Assembly: GCF_017744955.1 (NCBI RefSeq)
Contig: NZ_JAGIAG010000002.1
Location: forward strand, 248,001-312,000
Length of the DNA: 64,000 nucleotides
Reading direction: 5' to 3'
Source of the DNA: Dokdonella sp.
Lineage (GTDB): Bacteria; Pseudomonadota; Gammaproteobacteria; Xanthomonadales; Rhodanobacteraceae
Shown: positions 18,610 to 28,100 of the stretch, one piece after another
Position numbering within the stretch: the first letter of the stretch is position 1
Layout: every line of letters starts with the position of its first letter
The notes under the pieces: model-generated
Told to the model about the DNA's origin: nothing
The model's input: the letters and a program-made list of their open reading frames with translations, nothing else
Database searches by the model: none
Program-made: the position numbers and the translations under genes

Positions 18610-18737
18610 GGGAAATCTCCGGGCGACGGGCGCCGCGATGCCTCGCGGCCGAACGGGCGCCAACGCTATCACGACGGCATGTATCGACGCTGAGCCGGCC
18701 GGTCGGTGCAGCGCGGTACCGCCGGGCGGAAGACGGC

Positions 18738-18926
18738 TCACGCGGAATCGTCCTCGATCAGCTTCGGCTTCTGCGCCGGCTTCAGGCGGCCGGCCTTGCG
18801 CAGCGCATCGCGCAGCAGGTATTCGATCTGCGCGTTGAGCGAGCGCAGATCGTCGTCGGCCCAGCGCTGCACCGCCTCGAGCACGGGCGCGCTGATGCGC
18901 AGCGGGTAGGCTTTCTTTTCGCTCAC
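18738..18926 (-). CDS. Arc-like ribbon-helix-helix DNA-binding protein
   Basis: This 62-residue protein begins [23 protein letters not shown], the beta-strand and first helix of the Arc/MetJ ribbon-helix-helix fold. [20 protein letters not shown] then matches the second helix and the conserved S-x-N dimer-contact pattern. It should bind DNA as a dimer of dimers. GTG 18926 overlaps the stop of the membrane protein gene (GTGA), so it is translationally coupled to the SPFH operon. It is a plausible autorepressor acting on the repeated ATATCAA words at 20161-20178. Confidence 0.85.
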   Translation of the reverse strand: MSEKKAYPLRISAPVLEAVQRWADDDLRSLNAQIEYLLRDALRKAGRLKPAQKPKLIEDDSA

Positions 18927-19234
18927 GGCTTCAGATAGTTCTGCGCGCCGAGGTACAGCCAGGCGGCCAGCACCAGGATCATCGCGACCAGGAAGGACGA
19001 GGCGATGCGGTCGTCGACGAGCCCGGATCCGACCGCCGCGCCGAACGCCGCGATCAGGCCGCCGAGGACGTACAGGAGGTTGCCGGCGAAGCGCCCGAGT
19101 CCGGCGCGATCGGCGACGCGCGCGGGATCGACGAAGTTGAGCAGTCCGACGCGTTGCCGGCTGCGCACGAGCCAGGCGATCGTCCAGATCACGGCGGCGG
19201 CGACGAACGTGAGCCAGACTGGTCCGTTGCGCAT
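18923..19234 (-). CDS. Small inner-membrane protein of the SPFH operon
   Basis: The 103-residue protein has three hydrophobic helices (about 5-23, 52-71 and 80-97), a basic loop RSRQRVG after the first, and ends [11 protein letters not shown] recognise no family. ATG 19234 is 29 bp behind the SPFH gene and its stop overlaps the start of the RHH gene. It probably acts as the membrane partner of the SPFH protein. Confidence 0.75.
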   Translation of the reverse strand: MRNGPVWLTFVAAAVIWTIAWLVRSRQRVGLLNFVDPARVADRAGLGRFAGNLLYVLGGLIAAFGAAVGSGLVDDRIASSFLVAMILVLAAWLYLGAQNYLKP

Positions 19235-19263
19235 GACGGTGCTCCTCCGGCAGCTTCGCGGGC

Positions 19264-20133
19264 TCAGTAGAGCGTTCCGGTATTCACCACCGGCTGCGTG
19301 CTGCGATCTCCGCACAGCACGACCAGGAGGTTGCTCACCATCGCCGCGCGGCGCTCGTTGTCGAGGTCGACGACGCCGCGCTTGCCGAGTTCGGCCAGCG
19401 CCATCTCGACCATGCTGACCGCGCCTTCGACGATGCGCGTGCGCGCGGCGATGATCGCGCCGGCCTGCTGGCGCTGCAGCATCGCCTGGGCGATTTCCTG
19501 CGCGTAGGCGAGGTGGCTGATGCGCGCCTCGATGACCTGCACGCCGGCTTTGCCGAGGCGGGTCTGGATCTCGTCGCGCAAATGCGCGTTGACCTCCTCG
19601 CCGTGACTGCGCAGCGAGGGCTTGTCGCTGTCGTGCGCGTCGTAGGGATAGCTCTGCGCCATCTGCCGCAGCGCCGATTCGGACTGGATGCGCACGAAGT
19701 TCTCGTAGTCGTCGACCTGGAACACCGCCTCGGCGGTGTCGACCACCTGCCACACCACGACCGCCGCGATCTCGATCGGGTTGCCGTCGTTGTCGTTGAC
19801 CTTGAGCTTGCCGGATTCGAAGTTGCGCACGCGCAGGGACAGCGCGCGGCGCGAGTAGAACGGGTTGGTCCAACGCAGGCCTTCTTCGCGCACGCTGCCG
19901 GCGTAGCGGCCGAACAGCTGCATGACCTGGCCCTGGTTCGGCTGCACCTGGAACAGGCCCTTGACGAGGAAGGAAATCGCGCCGATCAGGATGGCCGCGC
20001 CGCCGACCGTGTACGGCTGCCCGGGGCCGTGTCCCATGGCGCCGCCGAGCCAGACGAAGGCGACGATCGCGGTCGCGATCAGCAGCAGCACGACCGGCAG
20101 GCCGGCGACGGAAAACGCTTTGCGCTCGTTCAT
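19264..20133 (-). CDS. SPFH/Band 7 domain membrane protein
   Basis: The 289-residue protein has two N-terminal hydrophobic stretches (about 11-33 and 44-62) and a Band 7 domain from [15 protein letters not shown] through [18 protein letters not shown] to the coiled [20 protein letters not shown] helix. It ends [22 protein letters not shown] proteins build large ring scaffolds in membranes and often regulate proteases or membrane microdomains. It leads a three-gene operon with the small membrane protein and the ribbon-helix-helix protein. It is not HflK/HflC: it is single and lacks their neighbours. Confidence 0.9.
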   Translation of the reverse strand: MNERKAFSVAGLPVVLLLIATAIVAFVWLGGAMGHGPGQPYTVGGAAILIGAISFLVKGLFQVQPNQGQVMQLFGRYAGSVREEGLRWTNPFYSRRALSLRVRNFESGKLKVNDNDGNPIEIAAVVVWQVVDTAEAVFQVDDYENFVRIQSESALRQMAQSYPYDAHDSDKPSLRSHGEEVNAHLRDEIQTRLGKAGVQVIEARISHLAYAQEIAQAMLQRQQAGAIIAARTRIVEGAVSMVEMALAELGKRGVVDLDNERRAAMVSNLLVVLCGDRSTQPVVNTGTLY

Positions 20134-20160
20134 GGCGGCTCCTCGAAGTGGAGCGAGACG

Positions 20161-20178
20161 ATATCAAAAACATATCAA
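20161..20178 (-). promoter_or_regulatory. AT-rich direct repeat before the SPFH operon (candidate operator)
   Basis: ATATCAA occurs twice, at 20161-20167 and 20172-20178, spaced exactly 11 bp, in a region otherwise near 65-70% GC. It lies 28-45 bp before the SPFH ATG, where a promoter is expected. One-turn spacing of short half-sites suits Arc-like RHH repressors such as the one at the end of the operon. Confidence 0.4.
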
Positions 20179-20260
20179 TTTGGAAATCCCTGGTTCGGAT
20201 GAGCCGTTCCGACGCTTTTTTCCGCCATAGTTGGGAAAGCAGAAAACGGAGGAGGGATCG

Positions 20261-21940
20261 ATGAAACCGAAGTTCCGCTGGACGTGGCTGGCCGCGATCG
20301 CGGCGTCGAACGCGGCCTGGGCGGCGCCGGCGCACTACGTCGTGTTCGAGATGGACGCGGCGAAGAACGTACGGGCGCTCTTCTACACGCAGGTCGACAT
20401 CGCCGACGCGGCACTGGAGCGCGCCCGCGACGCGCAGCCGGCGGGCGAGGAGCGAATCGCCTACCGCCTCGTGCGCGACGGCGTCGGCCGCGGCGAGCGC
20501 AGCGTCGAGGTGCCTTCGCTGCGCGCCGAGTTCGCGCGTGACCCGGATCGCGGCGACCAGCGCATCGTGGCCAGGCCGGTCGACGCCGCCGTGCGGCACT
20601 TCGTGCTGCGTGTGCCGCTCGCCGACGCCGACACGGTCGAGTTCGGCGACGCCGGCAAGACGCAGCGTTTCGATCTGCACGAGCTCGCGTCGCGCGAGCA
20701 GACGACCACCTACGCCGGGCGGACGCCGATGCAGATCGAGCGCGCGCCGAACGCGGGCAATCCGGCCAATCGCGTCGACATGCTGGTGATCGGCGAAGGC
20801 TACACCGCGGCGCAGCAGGGACTGTTCGACAGCGACGCGGCGATCCTGCGCGAGTCGTTCTTCGGCCTCACGCCGTACAAGGAATATCAGAGCTTCGTGA
20901 ACTGGACGACCGGCTTCGTCGCCTCGAACCAGTCCGGCGCCGATCATCCGCCGTATCAGTCCGGCTGCACGCAGGCGACCTGCTGCTCGGATCCGGAGGC
21001 GCAAAGCGATCCGCGCGCGGGCCAATTCGTCGACACCGCGTTCGACGCGACGTTCTGCGCGTTCCAGATCCACCGCCTGCTCACCGTCGACGACGGCGCC
21101 GTGCTCGCCGCGGCGGCGGCGTATCCGGACTGGGACAAGATCGTCGTCGTCGTCAACGATCCGGTCTACGGCGGCGCGGGCGGAAACATTTCGACCACCT
21201 CGACGCATGCGCAGGCGACGCAGATCGTGCTGCACGAGTACGGCCACAGCTTCACCGGCCTCGCCGACGAATACGATTCGCCGTATCCGGGATTTCCGCC
21301 ATGCAGCGATCTTTCCGGCGGGGCGCCCTGCGAAGCGAACGTGACCGACCAGACCAGCGCGTCGTCGGTGAAATGGAAGAGCTGGTTCACGCCCGGCAAT
21401 CCGATTCCGACGCCGCCGGGCACTTCCGGCGTGGGCCTGTTCGAAGGCGCGCGCTATCGAAGCAGCGGCATGTTCCGCCCGGTCGACACGCAATGCCTGA
21501 TGCAATTCCTCGGCGTGCCGTTCTGTCCGGTCTGCGCGCAGGAATACGTGCGCACGCTGTATCGCGGCGGATTCGGCGTGCCGGCGGGCGGCATCGACCT
21601 GATCGAGCCGGGCAGCGAATCGCCGCCGACCTCGGGTGTCGTCGCCTACGGGCTGGGTTCCTCGCGCACGTTCCAGGTCTCGACGCTGCAGCCGACGATC
21701 GGCTCGATCGCCGTCCAGTGGTATCTGGACGGCGCCGCTATCAGCGGCGCGAACGCGGCGAGCTACGTCTTCTCGCAAGGCTCGCCGACGCCGGCGACGC
21801 GCACGCTCGAAGTGCGCGTGACCGATTCGACGGCGCTGGTGTCGCCGACGATGGCCGGCGGCCTGCTCGAGCATCGGCGCAGCTGGACGATCCAGGTCGG
21901 CAACGACGTGATCTTCCGCAACGGCTTCGAGTCGCCGTAG
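20261..21940 (+). CDS. M64-type metallopeptidase with C-terminal FxxGFE motif
   Basis: The 559-residue precursor has a signal peptide (WLAAIAASNAAWAAP, cut near residue 22) and an N-terminal beta domain. The M64 (IgA-peptidase-like) catalytic domain carries HEYGHSFTGLADEY: zinc ligands H325 and H329, base E326 and probable third ligand D336. Cys pairs (GCTQATCCSDPEAQ, CLMQFLGVPFCPVC) suggest a disulfide-stabilised extracellular enzyme. An Ig-like domain follows, and the end reads NDVIFRNGFESP, the shared motif. ATG 20261 follows GGAGGAGGG. The substrate is unknown; degradation of glycosylated or host proteins is typical for the family. Confidence 0.88.
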   Translation: MKPKFRWTWLAAIAASNAAWAAPAHYVVFEMDAAKNVRALFYTQVDIADAALERARDAQPAGEERIAYRLVRDGVGRGERSVEVPSLRAEFARDPDRGDQRIVARPVDAAVRHFVLRVPLADADTVEFGDAGKTQRFDLHELASREQTTTYAGRTPMQIERAPNAGNPANRVDMLVIGEGYTAAQQGLFDSDAAILRESFFGLTPYKEYQSFVNWTTGFVASNQSGADHPPYQSGCTQATCCSDPEAQSDPRAGQFVDTAFDATFCAFQIHRLLTVDDGAVLAAAAAYPDWDKIVVVVNDPVYGGAGGNISTTSTHAQATQIVLHEYGHSFTGLADEYDSPYPGFPPCSDLSGGAPCEANVTDQTSASSVKWKSWFTPGNPIPTPPGTSGVGLFEGARYRSSGMFRPVDTQCLMQFLGVPFCPVCAQEYVRTLYRGGFGVPAGGIDLIEPGSESPPTSGVVAYGLGSSRTFQVSTLQPTIGSIAVQWYLDGAAISGANAASYVFSQGSPTPATRTLEVRVTDSTALVSPTMAGGLLEHRRSWTIQVGNDVIFRNGFESP

Positions 21941-21950
21941 CCGTCCGCGC

Positions 21951-23378
21951 TCACGGCGTCAGGGCTTCGGCTTCGCGCAGCTCGATGCGCCCGAGCATGT
22001 CCAGCCCGGCGTAGAACCGCCACGGATCGCCGTCGCCGACCGACAGCGCGATGTGGCCGGCGTCGAAGCCGGGCAGGGCGGCGTCGAAGCTCTGCCAGCG
22101 GCCGTCGATCCACGCCTGCGCCCAGGCGTGCGGCACGAACACCTGTTCCTTGCCGGCGAAGCCGGGCGCGTAGGCGAGTCCGTCGACCACGCGCGTGGCC
22201 AGGCCGAGCGTGCGGCCGAGAGCGGCGACCAGCACGGCGTGCTCGGTGCAGTCGCCCTCGGGCTTGCGCGCGACTTCGAGCGCGGAGGCGTAGCCGACGC
22301 CGAGGCTCTTGTTGCGGATGAAGCCGCGCACGAACGTCTCCACCGCGTGCATCTGCGCGAGCGGATCGCGCTTCGTGCCGACGGCGCGGCGCGCCAGCTT
22401 GACCAGTTCCGGCGACTTGCTCTGCAGCCAGTCGTTGGGCTGGTAGTCGTCGCGGTCGGGCTTCGCTTCGCCGCGCGCCACCGCCTTGCGCCGCACGGTG
22501 ACGAGGAGCTCGTCGCCGCGCCGCTCGACGCTCTGCTCGTCGGTGTCGGGCAGGGTCAGCGGCTTGCCGGATTCGCGCGGTGCCAGCGTGTAGCGCATCG
22601 TGCCGGCGAGTCCGGCCGGGGTCAGCGCGCGCGGCGAATCCACCAGCGTGCGTTCGAACACGTCGCTGCCCTGGTTCGGCGCGGTCGCACAGGTGCGGTC
22701 GCAGGCGAGCAGGACCAGTTCGACGCCCATCACCGGCATGGCCAGCTTGTAGACGGTCTGGTCGGCGTCGACCCAGGCGCGCGTCTTCATCGGCGCGCCC
22801 GGAAAGGCCAGCGTCTGCTCGACCGGACTGAGGCTGCGGCGGCCGGTGGGCAGGTCCACATCTTCCTTCGCGCCGACCACGCTGGTGATCTCGGCGGCGT
22901 CCGCGCTCGACGGCTGGAACGACAAGGCCTTGTACCGCGTGCCCGGCGCGAGGCCGGCGCGCACGCCGGCGAGGCGCACGCCTTCCGGCAGCAGGGCGCC
23001 CTTCGGCCACGGCAGAGTGCGCTTCTGCGTCTCGCCGCCGTTGCTCGAGACCAGGCGCAGGGTGTCGCCGCGCAACGTGCCCTCAAGGACGGTCTCGCTG
23101 CCGGACAGCTGCGACACGCTGCGGAAGCCGAGCGGCTTGCCGTCCTCGGTCTCGGTGCTGGTTTCCGCGCTGCTCATCGTCACCTGGGTGCCGGCGCGAT
23201 CGAGCACGAGATCGAGCTTCTGCATCGTCACCACTTCGCCGCCGCGCACCTCGCGCCTGGACTCGAACGTGCCGATCTTGCGGCCGTCGAGCAGGACCGT
23301 GAACCACTGGTCCTGCGGAGGTGCGGCGCCGGCGAGCGACGGCAGGGCGAACAGGACGGCGAGAAGAAGGCGACGCAT
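21951..23378 (-). CDS. Periplasmic transglutaminase-like protein
   Basis: The 475-residue protein starts with a signal peptide ([18 protein letters not shown]). A beta-rich N-terminal region follows, then a transglutaminase-like core with the Cys-His-Asp triad: Cys in [10 protein letters not shown] (about 377), His in [10 protein letters not shown] (about 415) and Asp in [10 protein letters not shown] (about 431). Bacterial members act as peptidases or amidases more often than as crosslinkers. ATG 23378 is preferred over the upstream in-frame ATG at 23483, because that extension ([13 protein letters not shown]...) would bury the signal peptide. It converges with the M64 gene, 10 bp apart. Its target is unknown. 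Confidence 0.85.
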   Translation of the reverse strand: MRRLLLAVLFALPSLAGAAPPQDQWFTVLLDGRKIGTFESRREVRGGEVVTMQKLDLVLDRAGTQVTMSSAETSTETEDGKPLGFRSVSQLSGSETVLEGTLRGDTLRLVSSNGGETQKRTLPWPKGALLPEGVRLAGVRAGLAPGTRYKALSFQPSSADAAEITSVVGAKEDVDLPTGRRSLSPVEQTLAFPGAPMKTRAWVDADQTVYKLAMPVMGVELVLLACDRTCATAPNQGSDVFERTLVDSPRALTPAGLAGTMRYTLAPRESGKPLTLPDTDEQSVERRGDELLVTVRRKAVARGEAKPDRDDYQPNDWLQSKSPELVKLARRAVGTKRDPLAQMHAVETFVRGFIRNKSLGVGYASALEVARKPEGDCTEHAVLVAALGRTLGLATRVVDGLAYAPGFAGKEQVFVPHAWAQAWIDGRWQSFDAALPGFDAGHIALSVGDGDPWRFYAGLDMLGRIELREAEALTP

Positions 23379-23523
23379 GCGAATTCCCGGTGGCAGGCGC
23401 CTATTGTGCCAATCTGCGTCGCGGAGCGTGCGGGCCCGGTCCGGGGTGCCGTTTCGGCGTCGACGCGCCTTTTTTCCCGCCACGGCTCATTCGCCGGACT
23501 GCACTCGCCGCGGCGGCACTCAC

Positions 23524-23529
23524 TACAAT
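23524..23529 (+). promoter_or_regulatory. Candidate -10 box (TACAAT) for purT
   Basis: TACAAT in the context CACTACAATTGCG lies 27 bp before the purT ATG. No good -35 box is visible. It fits the C-TA-n-n-AT pattern seen before several genes in the window. Confidence 0.4.
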
Positions 23530-23556
23530 TGCGCTCCTGTTTCCACGAGTCCGCGC

Positions 23557-24738
23557 ATGAAAGCCTTCGGCACGCCGCACACCGACACCGCGATCCGCGT
23601 CCTGCTGCTCGGCTCGGGCGAGCTCGGCAAGGAGGTCGCGATCGAGCTGCAGCGCTTCGCGGTCGAGGTGATCGCGGTCGACCGCTACGCGAACGCGCCG
23701 GCGATGCAGGTCGCCCATCGCTCGCACGTGATCGACATGCTCGACGGCGCCGAGCTGCGCCGCGTGATCGAGCTAGAGCGCCCCGACCTCGTCGTGCCGG
23801 AGATCGAGGCGATCCATACGCCGACCCTGGTCGAGCTGGAGCGGCAGGGCCTGAACGTGGTGCCGACCGCGCGCGCGGCCTGGCTGACGATGAACCGCGA
23901 AGGCATCCGCCGGCTCGCCGCCGAAGAACTGGGCTTGCCGACCTCGCCGTACCGCTTCGTCGACACGCGCGAGGACTATCTCGCCGCGGCGGCCGAGATC
24001 GGCCTGCCGCTCGTGATCAAGCCGGTGATGTCGAGCTCGGGCAAGGGCCAGAGCATCGTGCGCGGCGAAGGCGAGCTCGACGCCGCCTGGGACTACGCGC
24101 AGTCCGGCGGACGCGCCGGGCAGGGCCGCTGCATCGTCGAGGGCTTCGTCGAGTTCGACTACGAAATCACCTTGCTCACCGTGCGCCACGTCGGCGGCAC
24201 CGGTTTCTGCGCGCCGATCGGCCATCGCCAGGAGCACGGCGACTATCGCGAGTCCTGGCAGCCGCAGCCGATGAGCGACGCGGCGCTGGCCGAGGCGGAA
24301 CGCCAGGCGGCCATGATCACGGCGGCGCTCGGCGGATACGGGGTGTTCGGCGTCGAGTTCTTCGTCAAGGGCGATGCGGTGGTGTTCTCGGAAGTCAGCC
24401 CGCGCCCGCACGACACCGGCCTGGTCACGCTGATCTCGCAGGACCTGTCGGAGTTCGCACTGCACGCGCGCGCGATCCTCGGTCTGCCGATCCCGGCGAT
24501 CCGCCAGCTCGGGCCGTCGGCTTCCTGCGCCGTGCTCGCCGAAGGCCACGGGGCGCGGCCGGGCTACCACGGCGTCGCCGAAGCGTTGAACGAGCCCGAT
24601 ACGATGCTGCGCCTGTTCGGCAAGCCGGAAGTGCGCGGCCAGCGCCGCATGGCGGTCACGCTGGCGCGCGACGTCGACGTCGACGCAGCGATCGCCAAGG
24701 CCGTGCGCGCTGCCTCGCGGCTGTCGATCACGCTCTGA
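23557..24738 (+). CDS. purT: Formate-dependent phosphoribosylglycinamide formyltransferase (GAR transformylase 2)
   Basis: PurT uses ATP and formate to formylate GAR in purine synthesis. The 393-residue protein has the expected length and an ATP-grasp fold: [21 protein letters not shown] at the N-terminus, [15 protein letters not shown], the ATP loop [30 protein letters not shown] and [18 protein letters not shown]. It lies alone between the divergent transglutaminase-like gene and a small gene 37 bp downstream. Confidence 0.97.
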   Translation: MKAFGTPHTDTAIRVLLLGSGELGKEVAIELQRFAVEVIAVDRYANAPAMQVAHRSHVIDMLDGAELRRVIELERPDLVVPEIEAIHTPTLVELERQGLNVVPTARAAWLTMNREGIRRLAAEELGLPTSPYRFVDTREDYLAAAAEIGLPLVIKPVMSSSGKGQSIVRGEGELDAAWDYAQSGGRAGQGRCIVEGFVEFDYEITLLTVRHVGGTGFCAPIGHRQEHGDYRESWQPQPMSDAALAEAERQAAMITAALGGYGVFGVEFFVKGDAVVFSEVSPRPHDTGLVTLISQDLSEFALHARAILGLPIPAIRQLGPSASCAVLAEGHGARPGYHGVAEALNEPDTMLRLFGKPEVRGQRRMAVTLARDVDVDAAIAKAVRAASRLSITL

Positions 24739-24775
24739 ATCGAACCTTTCCGCAACTCTCACGAAGGACCGTCGC

Positions 24776-25042
24776 ATGCCCGATGCCCCGAACTATGCCG
24801 TGTTCCTGTTCCCGCAGGCCCTGGAAGCGCTCGGCGAGCCGATCAAGCCCTACCTGCGCGACGCGCCCGGCGGCCCGCACATCGTCTGCGTCGAGATCGA
24901 CGCGTCCGGCCCGCTGTTCGGCATGACCTTGGTCGGCAAGGGACCGGCCGGCGAGCGGCTGGAGCTGGAGCTGATGCTGCCGGTGTCGATGGTCAAGCTG
25001 GTCATGTCGATGCACGGCGAGCACGAGATCGGTTTCGTCTGA
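24776..25042 (+). CDS. Small conserved-looking hypothetical protein
   Basis: This 88-residue protein has no signal peptide, membrane helix or cysteine pair. Its alternating hydrophobic pattern (YAVFLFPQALEALGEPIKPYL, then LELELMLPVSMVKLVMSMHGEHEIGFV) suggests a compact alpha/beta fold. I do not recognise the family. It follows purT by 37 bp on the same strand after a modest ribosome site (GAAGGA), so it is probably co-transcribed. Codon use matches its neighbours, which supports a real gene. Confidence 0.65.
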   Translation: MPDAPNYAVFLFPQALEALGEPIKPYLRDAPGGPHIVCVEIDASGPLFGMTLVGKGPAGERLELELMLPVSMVKLVMSMHGEHEIGFV

Positions 25043-25112
25043 TCGCGCATCGTCGGAGCGAACGGGTTCCCGTTGTCGCGGGATGACGGCGCTCAGGATT
25101 CTCAGGGGCGAA

Positions 25113-25134
25113 GCGCCGCCGTTGCCGGCGGCGC
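25113..25134. terminator. Bidirectional hairpin between purT unit and delta-60 gene
   Basis: A perfect 8-bp stem GCGCCGCC / GGCGGCGC has a 6-base loop and lies between two converging genes. There is no long T run on either side, so termination strength is uncertain. Confidence 0.45.
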
Positions 25135-25155
25135 CTGCCGTTTCCCGCTACCGCG

Positions 25156-28100
25156 TCAGCGCACGGTGCCGTCGAAGCCGTCGCGGAAGATCGCCGCGCC
25201 GCCGTCGCCGTTCGTGACGGTGAAGGCGACCGGCACCGCCAGCAGCGAATGCGCGCGGTCGTTGCTGTCGATGCAGATGTTGGCGCTGTATTCCCCGGCC
25301 TCCAGGCCGCCGGCGTCGAAGGTCACGGTCACCGGCGAACGTGCGCCCGGCGAGGTGCGGCCTTCGGCGACGTCGAAGCGCAGCCACGCAATCTCGCCCG
25401 GATACGCGCACGCTCCGCCGGCGCGTGCGATCGACAGGGCGTCGATCTGCAGGTAGCCGTGCTGATTGGGCCGCAGCGGATACGGCGAGATCCGTTGCGC
25501 GACGCCGGTGACCAGGTCGATCGTGTAGAGGCCGCCGCCGGCGCTCGTGCCGAAGGCGGGGTAGTACCCGGCGGCGAGATACAGCACGCCGCTGGCGTCG
25601 TCGAAGTCGATGCTATTGGTGTCCTGGATGTCGAAGCCGAGCGAGCCGATCAGCGCGGCGCGGCCGTTGGTCTTGTCGATCGCGACCAGCGCATCGTTGA
25701 GCAGGTCGATACCGTACATCTGGCCGCCCGGCGAGACCGCGATGTCGGTGACGCAGAGCGGGCGGGCATCGTCGAAGTGGATCGCGCCGATGGTGCGTTG
25801 TTCACCGGTATCCGGATCGATCGTGTACAGCGCCGAGCTGCCGAACGCCACCTGTTCGTCGCAGGGTTGTCCCTGGCCGCCGGTCATGGCGGAGGAGGCG
25901 AACAGCGTATCGGTGCTGCGGTCCCAGGCCAGGCCGCTCAGCCGCTGCCCGTTGGCCGGCATGGTCGTCAGCGGCTGGCTGACCTGGTAGGCCTGAAAAT
26001 CGGTGTAGTCCAGCCGCAGCAGGGCGACGGCGTCTCCTTCGTTCGGCGAGTACAGGATGTACTGCTGGCTGAAGTCGTCGCGAATGAAGTCGCCACCCTG
26101 GGTGCCGACGGAATTGAAGAACACCGGCGTCAGTTCGGTCGGATTATTCGCGTTGAACGTCACGTAGTTGGCGCCGCCGAGATGGTTGGTCGTGGAGGCG
26201 ATCATGGCGCCGTAGGCGGGCACGTCGAAGGCCGCCGATGCCGGCGCGAAACGCGTCGATGCGGACGCGTTCTTGCTTTGCGGATGCGTCGACGGCCGGT
26301 ACGGCAGGCCGGATCGTTCGGGCGGCAGCACCCAGCGTTGCGTTTCCGGGAAGTGTCCGGCCGCGGCGGCGCGGTCGAGCGACCAGTCGAGCGTCAGGTT
26401 GCCGGTGTTGGCGATGTCGAGCATTCGCGTCACGGACTGCTGCCGGGCCGCGCTCGCAGCGAGGCTCGCCGGCGCCTGCACGCGCGGCGTGCCGACCTGC
26501 AGATGCGTCGCGGCGGTGGCGATGTGCGGACGGGAGGTCGGCGAGAACACGATGCTCTGCCCGTCGTGCAGAGGCGGCGCGACGTCGACCGCGCCGTCGA
26601 CCGACGGATTGGTGCCGATCAGGCCGATCGTGGCCGAGCCGCCGTAGCTGAGCGACGGTGCGGAGGGATCGTCGAAGTCGAGATCGCGGTAGACGTAGCG
26701 GATCGTTCCGCTGTCCTCGTCGACGATCGCCTCGAAGGTGATGCCGCCGGCCGGATTGGGCACGCTGGCGTGGTCCTTCCGATCCCACTGCACGATCAGG
26801 CGCCGGTTCGGCGCTGCGCCGACGGTCTGCACGTAGACCGCGCCGTTGTCGCCGAGCACGTCCCAGTACGGCAGGATGCCGTCGGTGTAGTCGCTGTCGG
26901 TCTGTCCGTTGTCGCCGACGAAGGGCGGCGTCAGGACGGAATTCTGCGTCGACGGGCATTCCGTGTAGAAACCGGGCACCAGGCGCAGCGTGCCGCTGTT
27001 GTTGACGCACAGATGGTCGCCCGAGTCCGGCCGGAAGGTGGTGCCGAAGTAGGTCAGCGGGAACGGCACCGGCAGGTCGGTGACGCCGAGCGCTTCGGAG
27101 ATCACCGCCTGGCCGGTGCCGGAGATGTCGACGAAGGCTTCCGTCGCGTTCGTGTCGGCGTGATAGCCCGGCGCGGCGGCGAACGCGGTCCAGGTGAACT
27201 CCTCGTCCATGCTGTCGGCGGTGGCGGCGGTGGTGATGTGGTAGCGGACCGTCGACTGCGCGGCGATGGCCAGCGGTTGGAGGTAGAGCGCCTGATCGCT
27301 GTCGAGCGTCCAGAAGTACGCCCACGGCGAATGCTGCAGGCTGTGGTAGTTCAGTGGCGTCGAGGTGCGGTTGGTCAGCGTGAAGCAGTAGTTGACCGGC
27401 GTGCCGGGCGTGACCTCCAGATGCGCCGAGGCACCGCAGGCCGGCGGCGGATCGGCGCTCAGGGTCACCTGCAGCTCGATGCCCGGACCGTCGATCGCTT
27501 CGTTGCTGAGCAGGAAGAACGACGGAGCGCTCTCCAGGCCGGTCACCACCGCCTTCACCGCGTAGCTGCCGCCGACGCCGTTGGCGACGGCTGTCACGCT
27601 GGCCTCGCCGTTGGCGTCGGTGGTCGCGGTGGAGGCGGACAGGAGGGCGCCGGGGCCGCCGGCAGGCGCTTGGAAACTGACCTGCACGCCGCGCACCGGC
27701 ACGGCCGGAAAGGCGCCGAGCACGCGCACCTTCAGCGGTGTCGCGAACGGCAGTCCGGTGACCGCGGTCTGCGGCGTGCCGCCGAGCGTGACCCGGCCGG
27801 GCGCCACGAATTCCGCCGTGACGGTGCAGTCGGCCGCGATTGGCCCGGTGGTGTACACGTCGCCGTTCAACGTGCCGTTGCAGCCGCTGGCGGCGCTCAC
27901 GTAGTAGCCGGTGCTCGGCACCAGGGTGAAGCTGATGGTCTGTCCAAAGCGCACCGTCTGCGGCCCGGCCGGCGACAGCGAGCCGCTCAGCGGCGTGCCG
28001 GTGCTGACGGCCGTGTTGACGACGAAGGTCGGCGCATTCGGGTCGGCGACGAAGCTGGCGCTGACCGTGCAATCCGCGGTGACCGGTCCGGTGACGTAGT

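Noticed and set aside
18923..21874. A single 983-residue minus-strand protein
   Set aside because: The frame fuses antisense sequence of the M64 gene with the real 103-residue membrane protein at its end. The true gene starts at 19234.
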